Positions 34,363-42,516 of a stretch of 64,000 nt of DNA are shown piece after piece. The stretch is from GWE2-42-39 sp963662895 (GTDB lineage Bacteria > Bacteroidota > Bacteroidia > Bacteroidales > Prolixibacteraceae), in contig OY759982.1 of NCBI GenBank assembly GCA_963662895.1, positions 62,001-126,000 of the forward strand. The letters run 5' to 3'. Under the pieces are notes generated by a model. That model was given only the letters and a program-made list of their open reading frames with translations. It ran no database searches and had not been told where the DNA came from. Within the stretch, counting starts at the first letter, position 1, and every line of letters starts with the position of its first letter. Made by a program: the position numbers and the translations under genes.

Positions 34363-34560
34363 AACAGGGGATTTGTAATCACCTTTATCCCAGTCCCGGA
34401 GGAGGTCAGACTGTCAGTCTTTTTGTCCAAAATTATATTCTCAGAGAGTCATGTTTGAGTCTTTTAGGATCAAAATATATTCTCAGAGAGTCACGGTTGG
34501 GTCTTTTATAGTCAAAATATATTCCCGGAGATTCAGGGCTGAATCTTTTTATCTCAGATT
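34363..34560. repeat. REP-like composite repeat, copy 3
   Basis: AGGGGATTTGTAATCACC then TTTATCCCAGTCCCGGAGG (34366-34400) matches copies 1 and 2. It is followed by three repeats of 40-43 bp (CAAAATATATTCTCAGAGAG...GAGTCTTTTA), and its downstream edge GCGAAAGGAACCGTTCTTTT also matches theirs. It closes the accessory half. Confidence 0.7.
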
Positions 34561-34608
34561 ATATTTTCAAAGAATATTGCCTTATTATCAGCATACAATC
34601 AAAATGCG

Positions 34609-34643
34609 AAAGGAACCGTTCTTTTTTAGAGAACGGTTCCTTT
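34609..34643. terminator. Bidirectional terminator hairpin
   Basis: AAAGGAACCGTTCT pairs with AGAACGGTTCCTTT around TTTTTAG. It sits between the array and the minus-strand TonB receptor gene and can serve both sides. Confidence 0.75.
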
Positions 34644-34699
34644 AATGAGCACAAAACATCACTTTTTTCAGCATTTCCGGCCATGCAACTGTTCTGCTA

Positions 34700-36958
34700 T
34701 TAGTAATGCCCGGATTCGTGATTATGCCCGTCATGCTCGTGGTGATCGTGCTTATTCAGTGTAAAACGGATACCGGCATAAATCTTACGCCCAAGTACCG
34801 GTCCCCAAATTTTGGTTGCATCGAACCAGGGGCCGTACGGGTCTTCTGATCCAATAACAGGATGGTCCATCGTGAAATTGGTCAGGTTTTCACCTCCCAG
34901 GTAAATACTCCAATTCCTGAAATATTTGGTTACCTGAGCATTCATTACCTTAAACGATGAAAATTCATTGTGCTGGTTATAAACAGCCGGCGCTTCAGGT
35001 GTTTGCGGAATACGGCCTCCGCCATTCAATTGCAACGTGTAATCGAACATCCAGTTTTTTTGTGCAGTTGTGTAATTCAGTGTTACAAGTCCTTTATAGC
35101 GGCTGGTGAGTGGTTTTTCGAGCAGTTCACCACCAATGGTTTGTTTCACATCGTTGCCTCGATAGGCCAGGGTAATGTCGAGGCCGTTAACCGGCTGGTA
35201 TTTTATATCTACCTGGTAGCTATTTGCATACGACTTGCCATCCAGCGGGTAAAACAATATTTCTGTTGCCGAATTTTCCATGTCGGCCACCAACTGGTCG
35301 ATGAAGCTGGTACGGTAGAACTCGGCCCCGATCGACAATTCACGTTCGAAAAGGTGTATGGTTTGTACAGCGCTTGCCCCAAAGTTCCAGGCATTTTCCT
35401 GCATCACTTCGTCTGTGAAGTTTAGACTGCGCGACGACGAAAGCAAATAGTTATTCTCTGAGATCAGGTTAGTTGTACGGTATCCCTTTCCGGCTGAAGT
35501 ACGCAGGGTAAAGTGTTCGGTTGGTGCGTACCGGAAATGAAAACGGGGAGTGTAAAATGTTCCGAACAAATTGTGAAAGTCGGCCCGGATACCAGCCATC
35601 AGGGTATACAAATGTCCTTTTTTATGAGTCCACTCGAAAAAAATACCCGGTACCGATTCATAGTGTGAAAAATCTGCATCATTTAGTGTTTCATCAATCT
35701 TATCGTAATAATAACTGACCCCGGTAGTAAAATGGTGTTCAGGTTCCTCCGAAAACAATGATGCAAAAATAAGGTTGGCATATATATTTTTCTCGTCGGC
35801 ATTATAGGTGTTTGGCCCAAACGTGGCGTCGGTACTGTGAAATGCAGCATTCGACACAAGACCAAAGCTGGTGTTCTGTTCTTCTCCCCAGGCATAACCG
35901 GTTTTAAAGAACAGCTCACCCCGCTTATTGTCGATATAACTCCCGTACGGATGACCGACCTCCTGAAGGCCACCTTCCCGGTATCCGGCCTGTCCTCCTG
36001 TCCGTTCTTCCTGAAGCAGGTTTACCCCGGCTTGCGCGATGTAACCGTTATGTCCCGAATATTTCCACCGGTTAATAAAATGGTATTGTTCAGTTAACGG
36101 ATGGTCGAGAAAACCATCGTGGTTATGATCGTTCTCTTTTGAGATATCTTCAGCATGGAAAAATATTCCGGTGCTTACGTGCTCCGATACTTTTGTCGCG
36201 GCATTTGCATTGAATTCCAGCTTGCTGTCGTCACCGGCAAAAAGGTTCAGGTGCAGTTTTTCTTCTGTGTCCGGCTTTTTGTATTCCACGTTAATTTGTC
36301 CGGTTATCGACTCGTACCCGTTCACTACCGACGAGGCCCCTTTCGATACCTGAATGGATTCCATCCACGGGCCGGGAATATAAGTCAGTCCATAGTTGGT
36401 AGCCAATCCGCGCAAGTTCGGATAATTTTCTGTCTGTAAACTGGTATACAGGCCGGTTAACCCAAGTAGCTTTATTTGTTTGGCGCCGGTCACCGCATCG
36501 GTGTATGAGACATCGACCGAAGCATTGGTTTCAAAACTTTCCGAGAGGTTACAGCAGGCCGCCTTATGCAATTCATGCCCGTTAATCTTCTGTGTATAAA
36601 TCGGATTAACTTTCGACAGGTAATTTCCGTGATTTTTTTCAACAACCATAACCTCGCCAAGTTCACGGTTTTCACTAAGGATAACTTCAAGATTGTGTTC
36701 CTGTTCCACATGTAAAGTGTCGGTTTCGTAACCGACAAACGAAAACACAAGCATGTGGTGCCCGTGTTTGTTTTCGAGTTCAAAGTGTCCGTCAATATCT
36801 GTCGCAGTACCATGATCAGTTCCCATCCATATAATATTGACCCCCGGTAAAGGCTCTTTATGCCCGTCATCTAATCCGTAAACCCTGCCGCTAACAGTTT
36901 GTGCAAGAATGTTTCCTGCCTGCAAAAGCAGAAACAATCCGAATATGTGTTTCTTCAT
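34700..36958 (-). CDS. TonB-dependent receptor, probably for metal
   Basis: 752 residues from the ATG at 36958 (MKKHIFGLFLLLQ), which gives a clean signal peptide ending AQ; the frame opens 13 codons earlier. Domains in order: carboxypeptidase-regulatory-like barrel (VSGRVYGLDDGHKEPLPGVNI), plug (about 110-220), 22-strand barrel, and a His-rich tail (HDHHEHDGHNHESGHY). The plug contains an unusual KAACCNLSESFETNAS. The His-rich tail and the HYC_CC_PP gene just upstream suggest copper or zinc uptake; that is inference. Confidence 0.9.
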   Translation of the reverse strand: MKKHIFGLFLLLQAGNILAQTVSGRVYGLDDGHKEPLPGVNIIWMGTDHGTATDIDGHFELENKHGHHMLVFSFVGYETDTLHVEQEHNLEVILSENRELGEVMVVEKNHGNYLSKVNPIYTQKINGHELHKAACCNLSESFETNASVDVSYTDAVTGAKQIKLLGLTGLYTSLQTENYPNLRGLATNYGLTYIPGPWMESIQVSKGASSVVNGYESITGQINVEYKKPDTEEKLHLNLFAGDDSKLEFNANAATKVSEHVSTGIFFHAEDISKENDHNHDGFLDHPLTEQYHFINRWKYSGHNGYIAQAGVNLLQEERTGGQAGYREGGLQEVGHPYGSYIDNKRGELFFKTGYAWGEEQNTSFGLVSNAAFHSTDATFGPNTYNADEKNIYANLIFASLFSEEPEHHFTTGVSYYYDKIDETLNDADFSHYESVPGIFFEWTHKKGHLYTLMAGIRADFHNLFGTFYTPRFHFRYAPTEHFTLRTSAGKGYRTTNLISENNYLLSSSRSLNFTDEVMQENAWNFGASAVQTIHLFERELSIGAEFYRTSFIDQLVADMENSATEILFYPLDGKSYANSYQVDIKYQPVNGLDITLAYRGNDVKQTIGGELLEKPLTSRYKGLVTLNYTTAQKNWMFDYTLQLNGGGRIPQTPEAPAVYNQHNEFSSFKVMNAQVTKYFRNWSIYLGGENLTNFTMDHPVIGSEDPYGPWFDATKIWGPVLGRKIYAGIRFTLNKHDHHEHDGHNHESGHY

Positions 36959-36999
36959 TATTTTTCGTTTAAATTCAATTTTATTTATATTCTTCAACC

Positions 37000-37485
37000 T
37001 TAAGCGATTGAAAAATGCGGATCGAATTTAAACTGGTGATAAAGCATAACGATTTTTTGTCCTGGGATAATAAGCGGGGGCGGACTATTAATTATTTCTC
37101 CTGAAATAGTTGATTCATCCTCCATTCCCTGAAAAAGTAAATCAGAAAATAAAGTATTGAAAATCATCACCTGGACCGGAGAGGTTACGATGTTAGGAGC
37201 TTCGGGGATAAAGACAGTTGTCAGCTTTACAAAGAATGCGTTAAGAGTATCACAGCCTGCACACGAATGATTTCCTTTTTGCTGGTTCCCGTACGAACAT
37301 TGCTGCGAATTACTGCAACAATGGGAATGCCCGGCAGGATGACAACTTTCAGGTTCAATAAAAACGGAAATGTATTCCTTTTGCATACAATTGCAGTGCA
37401 ACCGGTAAATGGACATACCGCTTGTAGCAACAAGCAGAACCATCATCAGTATAAAATTCCCGGTATTTTTAAATACTTTTTTCAA
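37000..37485 (-). CDS. HYC_CC_PP-type small exported protein
   Basis: 161 residues. A hydrophobic start (MKKVFKNTGNFILMMVLLVAT), then LHCNCMQKEYISVF, SHCCSNSQQC, CAGCD and a late SPPPLIIPG: the H(Y)C, CC and PP marks of the family that gave it its name. The cysteine and histidine content suggests metal handling at the envelope. It is 41 bp upstream of the receptor gene, in one operon. Confidence 0.8.
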   Translation of the reverse strand: MKKVFKNTGNFILMMVLLVATSGMSIYRLHCNCMQKEYISVFIEPESCHPAGHSHCCSNSQQCSYGNQQKGNHSCAGCDTLNAFFVKLTTVFIPEAPNIVTSPVQVMIFNTLFSDLLFQGMEDESTISGEIINSPPPLIIPGQKIVMLYHQFKFDPHFSIA

Positions 37486-37662
37486 TTCCCTCCATATTCA
37501 AGAATGTTCAAAAGTAGCATTAAATAGTTTACTGTTCGCTGTTTTTTTTGAGTTGTTAAAAAACAAAACCCCTGCGTATAAATTGGTCACTTTATTTTTC
37601 AACAGTTCCTTAGTGAAAGGTCAGACAATGACAGAAGCAACCTATCCCATGAAGATTGCTTC

Positions 37663-37823
37663 TGTCACTATGCTGACATACCCCCTGTCACCATGCTGAC
37701 ATACCCCCTGTCACTATGCTGACACACCCCCTGTCACTATGCTGACACACCCCCTGTCACTATGCTGACACACCCCCTGTCACTATGCTGACACACCCCC
37801 TGTCGTTATACAGACATACCCTC
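37663..37823. repeat. Seven tandem 23-bp repeats
   Basis: TGTCACTATGCTGACACACCCCC repeated from 37663, 37686, 37709, 37732, 37755, 37778 and 37801; the last is degenerate. TGTCAC/GCTGACA makes each unit partly palindromic. There are no spacers, so it is not CRISPR. The remaining DNA between 37486 and 38313 shows no gene. Confidence 0.92.
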
Positions 37824-38313
37824 TGCCATTTAATACATGGCTTTAACCGGTTAAAACCACATATAACAGGGTGATGCAAATACTGCAACGGACAGCCTCA
37901 CTTACCCCGGGCGGCTCAAATATCATTCCCGGGATTTTTGTTCCCCTTTCTTTCTCATTTTTTGGATATTGGTTATTGAATATTCATGATTGGATATTCG
38001 TTTTTTTTTCGGCGCCACCGTCTATTGCGTAGCGAGGAATCTCTTCATTCTTAACCGGACTGTAGTGATTCGTTTTAGTTATTATTTAGATTTCACTTTG
38101 CAGAAAAAAAGAATGGTTCCCTTCCCGTATTGAATGAACATTTTTCTAAGAATATTGTTTCTGTTTTTAACTTTATTGAGCGTTGGCAATCAACGCTGCA
38201 TTCTTTAAAGAATTAAGTAAATTGTAATAAAAATTTAAAAATCATAAAAAAACTGACGTCAATATTTTCATTTTAAAAAATAATATTCATATTTGCATCA
38301 AATTAACAGAGAA

Positions 38314-38385
38314 ATGAAAAATATATACCTCATATCTATTCTCAGCCTTATTCTAGGTATTCTAATTATTAGGATATTCGAGTGA
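38314..38385 (+). CDS. Ile/Leu-rich leader peptide of the leu operon
   Basis: 23 codons beginning ATGAAAAATATATACCTC. Nine isoleucine and five leucine codons out of 23, many consecutive (LILGILIIRI), ending TGA at 38383-38385. Position (99 bp before leuA), composition and the downstream terminator identify it as an attenuation leader: slow translation when branched-chain aminoacyl-tRNA is scarce would favour read-through. Confidence 0.85.
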   Translation: MKNIYLISILSLILGILIIRIFE

Positions 38386-38453
38386 GAGTGGTATGTGGTA
38401 AACAATAGAACGAATTAACAGAGGGCCATTCTCACCAGAGGATGGCTTTTTTA
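38382..38453 (+). promoter_or_regulatory. leu operon transcription attenuator
   Basis: Terminator: GCCATTCTC (38425-38433) pairs with GAGGATGGC (38438-38446), nine pairs and a four-base loop, followed by TTTTTT. Alternative antiterminator: GTGAGAGTGG (38382-38391), overlapping the leader stop codon, pairs with CCATTCTCAC (38426-38435). The two are mutually exclusive. A ribosome reaching the stop covers the first strand and allows termination; a ribosome stalled on the Ile/Leu codons leaves it free and prevents it. Confidence 0.85.
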
Positions 38454-38483
38454 TTTAATAATAGTTTATAAAATTATTTTGTC

Positions 38484-39986
38484 ATGAGCGACAGATTGTA
38501 CATTTTCGACACCACCTTGAGAGACGGGGAGCAAGTTCCCGGGTGTCAATTGAATACGGTAGAAAAAATTGAAGTTGCCAGGGCATTGGAGGAATTGGGG
38601 GTTGATATTATCGAAGCAGGTTTCCCGATTTCGAGCCCGGGCGATTTTAAATCCGTAGTCGAAATTTCAAAAGCGGTGACATGGCCAACGATTTGTGCCC
38701 TTACCCGCGCAGTTGAAAAAGATATTGATGTTGCTGCCGAATCACTAAAATATGCCAAAAAAGGGCGTATTCATACTGGTATAGGAACATCACCCTACCA
38801 TATTTATCACAAACTAAATTCGAATCCTGAAGAAATACTCGAACGTGCAGTTGCTGCCGTGAAATATGCAAAAAAGTACGTGGAAGATGTGGAATTTTAC
38901 GCGGAAGATGCCGGTCGTTCAGATAACGAATACCTGGCTCAGGTAATTGAAGCTGTTATCAAAGCCGGAGCAACAGTAGTAAATATTCCCGACACAACAG
39001 GCTATACCCTTCCGAATGAGTTCGGCGAAAAAATTAAATACCTGAAGGACCATGTGCGCGGAATTGAAAAAGCAATCATTTCAACCCATTGCCACAACGA
39101 TCTGGGGATGGCGACGGCCAATACAATTTCAGGAATTATGAACGGGGCCCGTCAGGCCGAGGTAACCATCAACGGGATTGGGGAGCGTGCCGGAAATACT
39201 TCGCTGGAAGAAGTGGTGATGACCTTGAAGAGCCGCTATGCAGTGATGGGGATCGACACAAACATTAAAACGCAGAATATTTACAAAACCAGCCGGATGG
39301 TGTCGAACCTTATGAACATGCCGGTACAACCCAACAAAGCCATCGTTGGCCGTAACGCGTTTGCCCATTCTTCCGGGATCCATCAGGATGGTGTTTTGAA
39401 GAACCGGGAAAATTACGAAATTATAGACCCAAAAGATGTAGGGATCAGCGAATCGAGTATTGTACTGACAGCCCGTAGCGGACGTGCTGCATTAAAACAC
39501 CGTCTGGAAGTGTTGGGCTTCAACCTCGACAAGGGCAGGCTGGATGAGGTTTACCAGAAATTTCTGGAACTGGCCGATAAGAAAAAGGACATTCGCGATG
39601 AGGATATTGCCATACTGGCCGGCGATGCTCATAAAATGGAACATCGCATTAAACTCGATTTTCTCCAGGTTGTTACAGGCAAATCATTAATTCCGATGGC
39701 AACGGTACGTTTGGATATTGCCGGCGAAAAATTCGACGCAACTTCTTCAGGTAACGGACCTGTTGACGCAGCCATAAAAGCAATAAAGCAAATTATTCGA
39801 AGGAAGGTAACTGTTGAAGAATTTTTGATACAGGCAATTACCCGGGGAAGCGACGATCTGGGGAAAGTTCACATGGAACTGGATTTCGATGGAAATAAAT
39901 TCTATGGTTTTGGTGCCCATACCGATATTGTAACAGCTTCGGCTGAAGCATTCCTGGATGCAATCAATAAAATTCCGGTGGCGTAG
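38484..39986 (+). CDS. leuA: 2-isopropylmalate synthase
   Basis: 500 residues. Condenses acetyl-CoA with 2-oxoisovalerate, the first step of leucine synthesis. HMGL-like barrel with FDTTLRDGEQVPGC at the start, STHCHNDLGMATAN (metal His pair) and GIGERAGNTSLEEVVM; C-terminal LeuA dimer/regulatory domain (about 365-500), so probably feedback-inhibited by leucine. First structural gene behind the attenuator. Confidence 0.95.
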   Translation: MSDRLYIFDTTLRDGEQVPGCQLNTVEKIEVARALEELGVDIIEAGFPISSPGDFKSVVEISKAVTWPTICALTRAVEKDIDVAAESLKYAKKGRIHTGIGTSPYHIYHKLNSNPEEILERAVAAVKYAKKYVEDVEFYAEDAGRSDNEYLAQVIEAVIKAGATVVNIPDTTGYTLPNEFGEKIKYLKDHVRGIEKAIISTHCHNDLGMATANTISGIMNGARQAEVTINGIGERAGNTSLEEVVMTLKSRYAVMGIDTNIKTQNIYKTSRMVSNLMNMPVQPNKAIVGRNAFAHSSGIHQDGVLKNRENYEIIDPKDVGISESSIVLTARSGRAALKHRLEVLGFNLDKGRLDEVYQKFLELADKKKDIRDEDIAILAGDAHKMEHRIKLDFLQVVTGKSLIPMATVRLDIAGEKFDATSSGNGPVDAAIKAIKQIIRRKVTVEEFLIQAITRGSDDLGKVHMELDFDGNKFYGFGAHTDIVTASAEAFLDAINKIPVA

Positions 39987-40042
39987 TTAACAGGTATGGG
40001 ATCACAACAAAAAAGAAAGTATAATTATAAAAGCATAATAAA

Positions 40043-41452
40043 TTGGAATCAAAAACTTTATTCGACAAAATTTGGGACGCACATGTAGTGAAAAAGGTTG
40101 AAGGCGGCCCCGATGTGTTGTATATCGACCGTCATTTTATACATGAAGTGACTAGTCCTGTCGCATTTTTAGGGTTAAAAAAACGCGGATTAAAGGTATT
40201 TCGCCCTGAGCAAACCACGGCGACTCCCGATCACAACGTACCAACCATTAACCAGCACCTGAGCATTAAAGACGAACTCTCCCGCCATCAGGTTGAAACA
40301 TTGAAACGTAACTGCGATGAAAACGGCATTGTTTATCACGGTTTGGGAACAGAAAGTCATGGTGTTGTCCATATTATCGGTCCTGAAATGGGTTTGACCC
40401 GGCCGGGAATGACCATTGTGTGCGGCGACAGCCATACCTCGACACATGGAGCGTTCGGGGCTATTGCTTTCGGTATTGGTACCAGCGAAGTTGAGATGGT
40501 GCTGGCCAGCCAGTGTATCATGCAGCCCAAGCCAAAGAAAATGCGCATCACAGTGAATGGTATATTGAAAAAAGCGGTTACCGCAAAAGATATTGCATTG
40601 TACATTATTTCAAAAATATCGACCAGCGGCGGAACCGGCCATTTCATTGAATACTCCGGTACGGCTATTAAGAACCTGAGCATGGAAGGCCGTATGACCC
40701 TGTGCAACCTGAGCATTGAAAGCGGCGCCCGTGGCGGTATGATTGCTCCCGATGAAACAACGTTCGGCTATGTGAAAGGACGCAAATATGCACCAAAAGG
40801 CGAAGAATGGGACAAAGCTCTGGCATATTGGGAAACATTAAAAACAGATGAAGGCGCTGTTTTCGACACCGAGTACGAATTTGATGCAGCCGACATTGAG
40901 CCAATGATTACTTTCGGAACCAACCCGGGAATGGGGATCGGGGTTTCTCAAAATATTCCGGCAGGTAATGACCTGGCAGGTACCGACAAAATAACTTTTG
41001 AAAAGTCGCTGTCGTACATGGGATACAACGCCGGCGATAAGATGGCCGGGAAACCGGTTGACTATGTTTTCCTCGGAAGCTGTACAAACGGGCGCATCGA
41101 AGACTTCCGGGAGTTCGCCAATTTTGTGAAAGGGCGTAAAAAAGCAGAAAATGTTACGGCATGGCTGGTTCCCGGATCGAAAGCTGTTGAGAACCAAATT
41201 CGGGAAGAAGGGTTGGTTGAGATACTGGAAGCCGCCGGGTTCGAGCTTCGTCAGCCCGGCTGTTCTGCCTGCCTGGCCATGAACGACGACAAGATCCCGG
41301 CTGGAAAATATTCGGTATCAACTTCGAACCGTAATTTCGAAGGGCGTCAGGGGCCGGGAGCACGCACCCTGCTTGCCAGTCCGCTAACGGCAGCAGCAGC
41401 AGCAGTGACCGGTAAGATTACCGACCCAAGACAATTGACAATTGATGAATGA
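40043..41452 (+). CDS. leuC: 3-isopropylmalate dehydratase, large subunit
   Basis: 469 residues with a TTG start (ESKTLFDKIWDAHVV). Aconitase fold: VCGDSHTSTHGAFGAIAFGIGTSEVEMVLA, and the [4Fe-4S] cysteines in FLGSCTNGRIEDF and PGCSACLAMN. Works with leuD to isomerise 2- to 3-isopropylmalate. The C-terminal codons lie in a short GATGAAT repeat tract at the stop. Confidence 0.95.
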   Translation: MESKTLFDKIWDAHVVKKVEGGPDVLYIDRHFIHEVTSPVAFLGLKKRGLKVFRPEQTTATPDHNVPTINQHLSIKDELSRHQVETLKRNCDENGIVYHGLGTESHGVVHIIGPEMGLTRPGMTIVCGDSHTSTHGAFGAIAFGIGTSEVEMVLASQCIMQPKPKKMRITVNGILKKAVTAKDIALYIISKISTSGGTGHFIEYSGTAIKNLSMEGRMTLCNLSIESGARGGMIAPDETTFGYVKGRKYAPKGEEWDKALAYWETLKTDEGAVFDTEYEFDAADIEPMITFGTNPGMGIGVSQNIPAGNDLAGTDKITFEKSLSYMGYNAGDKMAGKPVDYVFLGSCTNGRIEDFREFANFVKGRKKAENVTAWLVPGSKAVENQIREEGLVEILEAAGFELRQPGCSACLAMNDDKIPAGKYSVSTSNRNFEGRQGPGARTLLASPLTAAAAAVTGKITDPRQLTIDE

Positions 41453-41480
41453 TGATTGATGAATGATGAATGATGAATGA
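41443..41480. repeat. Short GATGAAT-type repeat tract
   Basis: Five copies of GATGAATGA or its variants cover the last codons of leuC and the gap to the next ORF. A related ATCATCAATAATAAAT tract follows that ORF (41852-41894). They bracket an inserted gene. Confidence 0.6.
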
Positions 41481-41497
41481 CGCAAAATGTTGAAAAA

Positions 41498-41851
41498 ATG
41501 AATAAAGAAATGTTGAAAAACAGAACAAAAAATTTTTCACATGCTTGTGTAAAAGTTAGTCTTAGTTTACCAAATAACCGATTGGGTGCTCATATCGGCG
41601 GACAGTTAATTAGATGTTCAACATCGGTAGCTGCGAACTATCGTGCAGCAAACCTTGCGCAATCAAAACAAGCCTTTGCTGCAAAATTATCAATCGTTAT
41701 AGAAGAAGCAGACGAAAGTGAATTTTGGCTGGAATTTGCAATGGATGAAAATATTCTTTCATCAGAAATTGCAAAACCGTTAATACAGGAAGCTCACGAA
41801 CTAGCTTCAATATTCATAGCATCAAGAAAATCAATCCAGACAAAAAATTAA
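41498..41851 (+). CDS. Four-helix-bundle protein inserted in the leu operon
   Basis: 117 residues from the ATG at 41498 (MNKEMLKNRTKNFSHACVKV). RCSTSVAANYRAANLAQSKQAF and DESEFWLEFAMDE are the hallmark of the S23/23S rRNA-intervening-sequence-type four-helix-bundle family. Such small genes are scattered as insertions in Bacteroidota. Nothing links it to leucine synthesis; repeat tracts on either side suggest a late insertion between leuC and leuD. Confidence 0.88.
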   Translation: MNKEMLKNRTKNFSHACVKVSLSLPNNRLGAHIGGQLIRCSTSVAANYRAANLAQSKQAFAAKLSIVIEEADESEFWLEFAMDENILSSEIAKPLIQEAHELASIFIASRKSIQTKN

Positions 41852-41894
41852 AAATCATCAATAATAAATAGACAATAATAAATCATCAATTAAT

Positions 41895-42485
41895 ATGGCA
41901 TACGATAAATTTACAACTATACAATCACCGGCTGTTCCGGTGGCTATCGAAAATGTGGATACCGACCAGATTATCCCGGCCCGCTTCCTGAAAGCTGTAG
42001 AACGCAAAGGGTTTGGCGACAACCTGTTCCGTGACTGGCGGTATAACAAAAATAACGAACCAATCGCTGATTTCCCGTTGAACAACAAAAAATATTCGGG
42101 GAAGATACTGGTGGGCGGAAAAAACTTTGGAAGCGGATCGAGCCGCGAACATGCAGCATGGGCGATATACGATTATGGTTTCAGGGTTGTGGTTTCGAGC
42201 TTTTTTGCCGACATCTTCAAAGGTAACGCATTGAACAACGGGCTGCTTCCCGTTGTTGTTTCTCCCGGGTTCCTGGAACATATTTTCGCTGCAATCGGGA
42301 ACGATCCGGAAACAAAGTTTGAGGTGAATCTGGAAAACCAGACCTTCACCATGTTATCAACCGGAGAATCGGAAAAATTTGAAATAAATCCGTACAAAAA
42401 GCATTGTTTGACCAACGGCCTCGACGATATTGATTATCTGGTTGATATGCAGGATGAAATCGCGGCTTTCGAACTAAAAAAATAG
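41895..42485 (+). CDS. leuD: 3-isopropylmalate dehydratase, small subunit
   Basis: 196 residues. Swivel domain with NVDTDQIIPARFLK and GGKNFGSGSSREHAAWAI. Completes the isomerase with leuC, from which it is separated by the inserted four-helix gene. Confidence 0.95.
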   Translation: MAYDKFTTIQSPAVPVAIENVDTDQIIPARFLKAVERKGFGDNLFRDWRYNKNNEPIADFPLNNKKYSGKILVGGKNFGSGSSREHAAWAIYDYGFRVVVSSFFADIFKGNALNNGLLPVVVSPGFLEHIFAAIGNDPETKFEVNLENQTFTMLSTGESEKFEINPYKKHCLTNGLDDIDYLVDMQDEIAAFELKK

Positions 42486-42516
42486 AAGAACACTCCGAAG
42501 AGAAAAATACAGAATT

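Noticed and set aside
37663..37823. Possible CRISPR array
   Set aside because: Pure tandem repeats without spacers.
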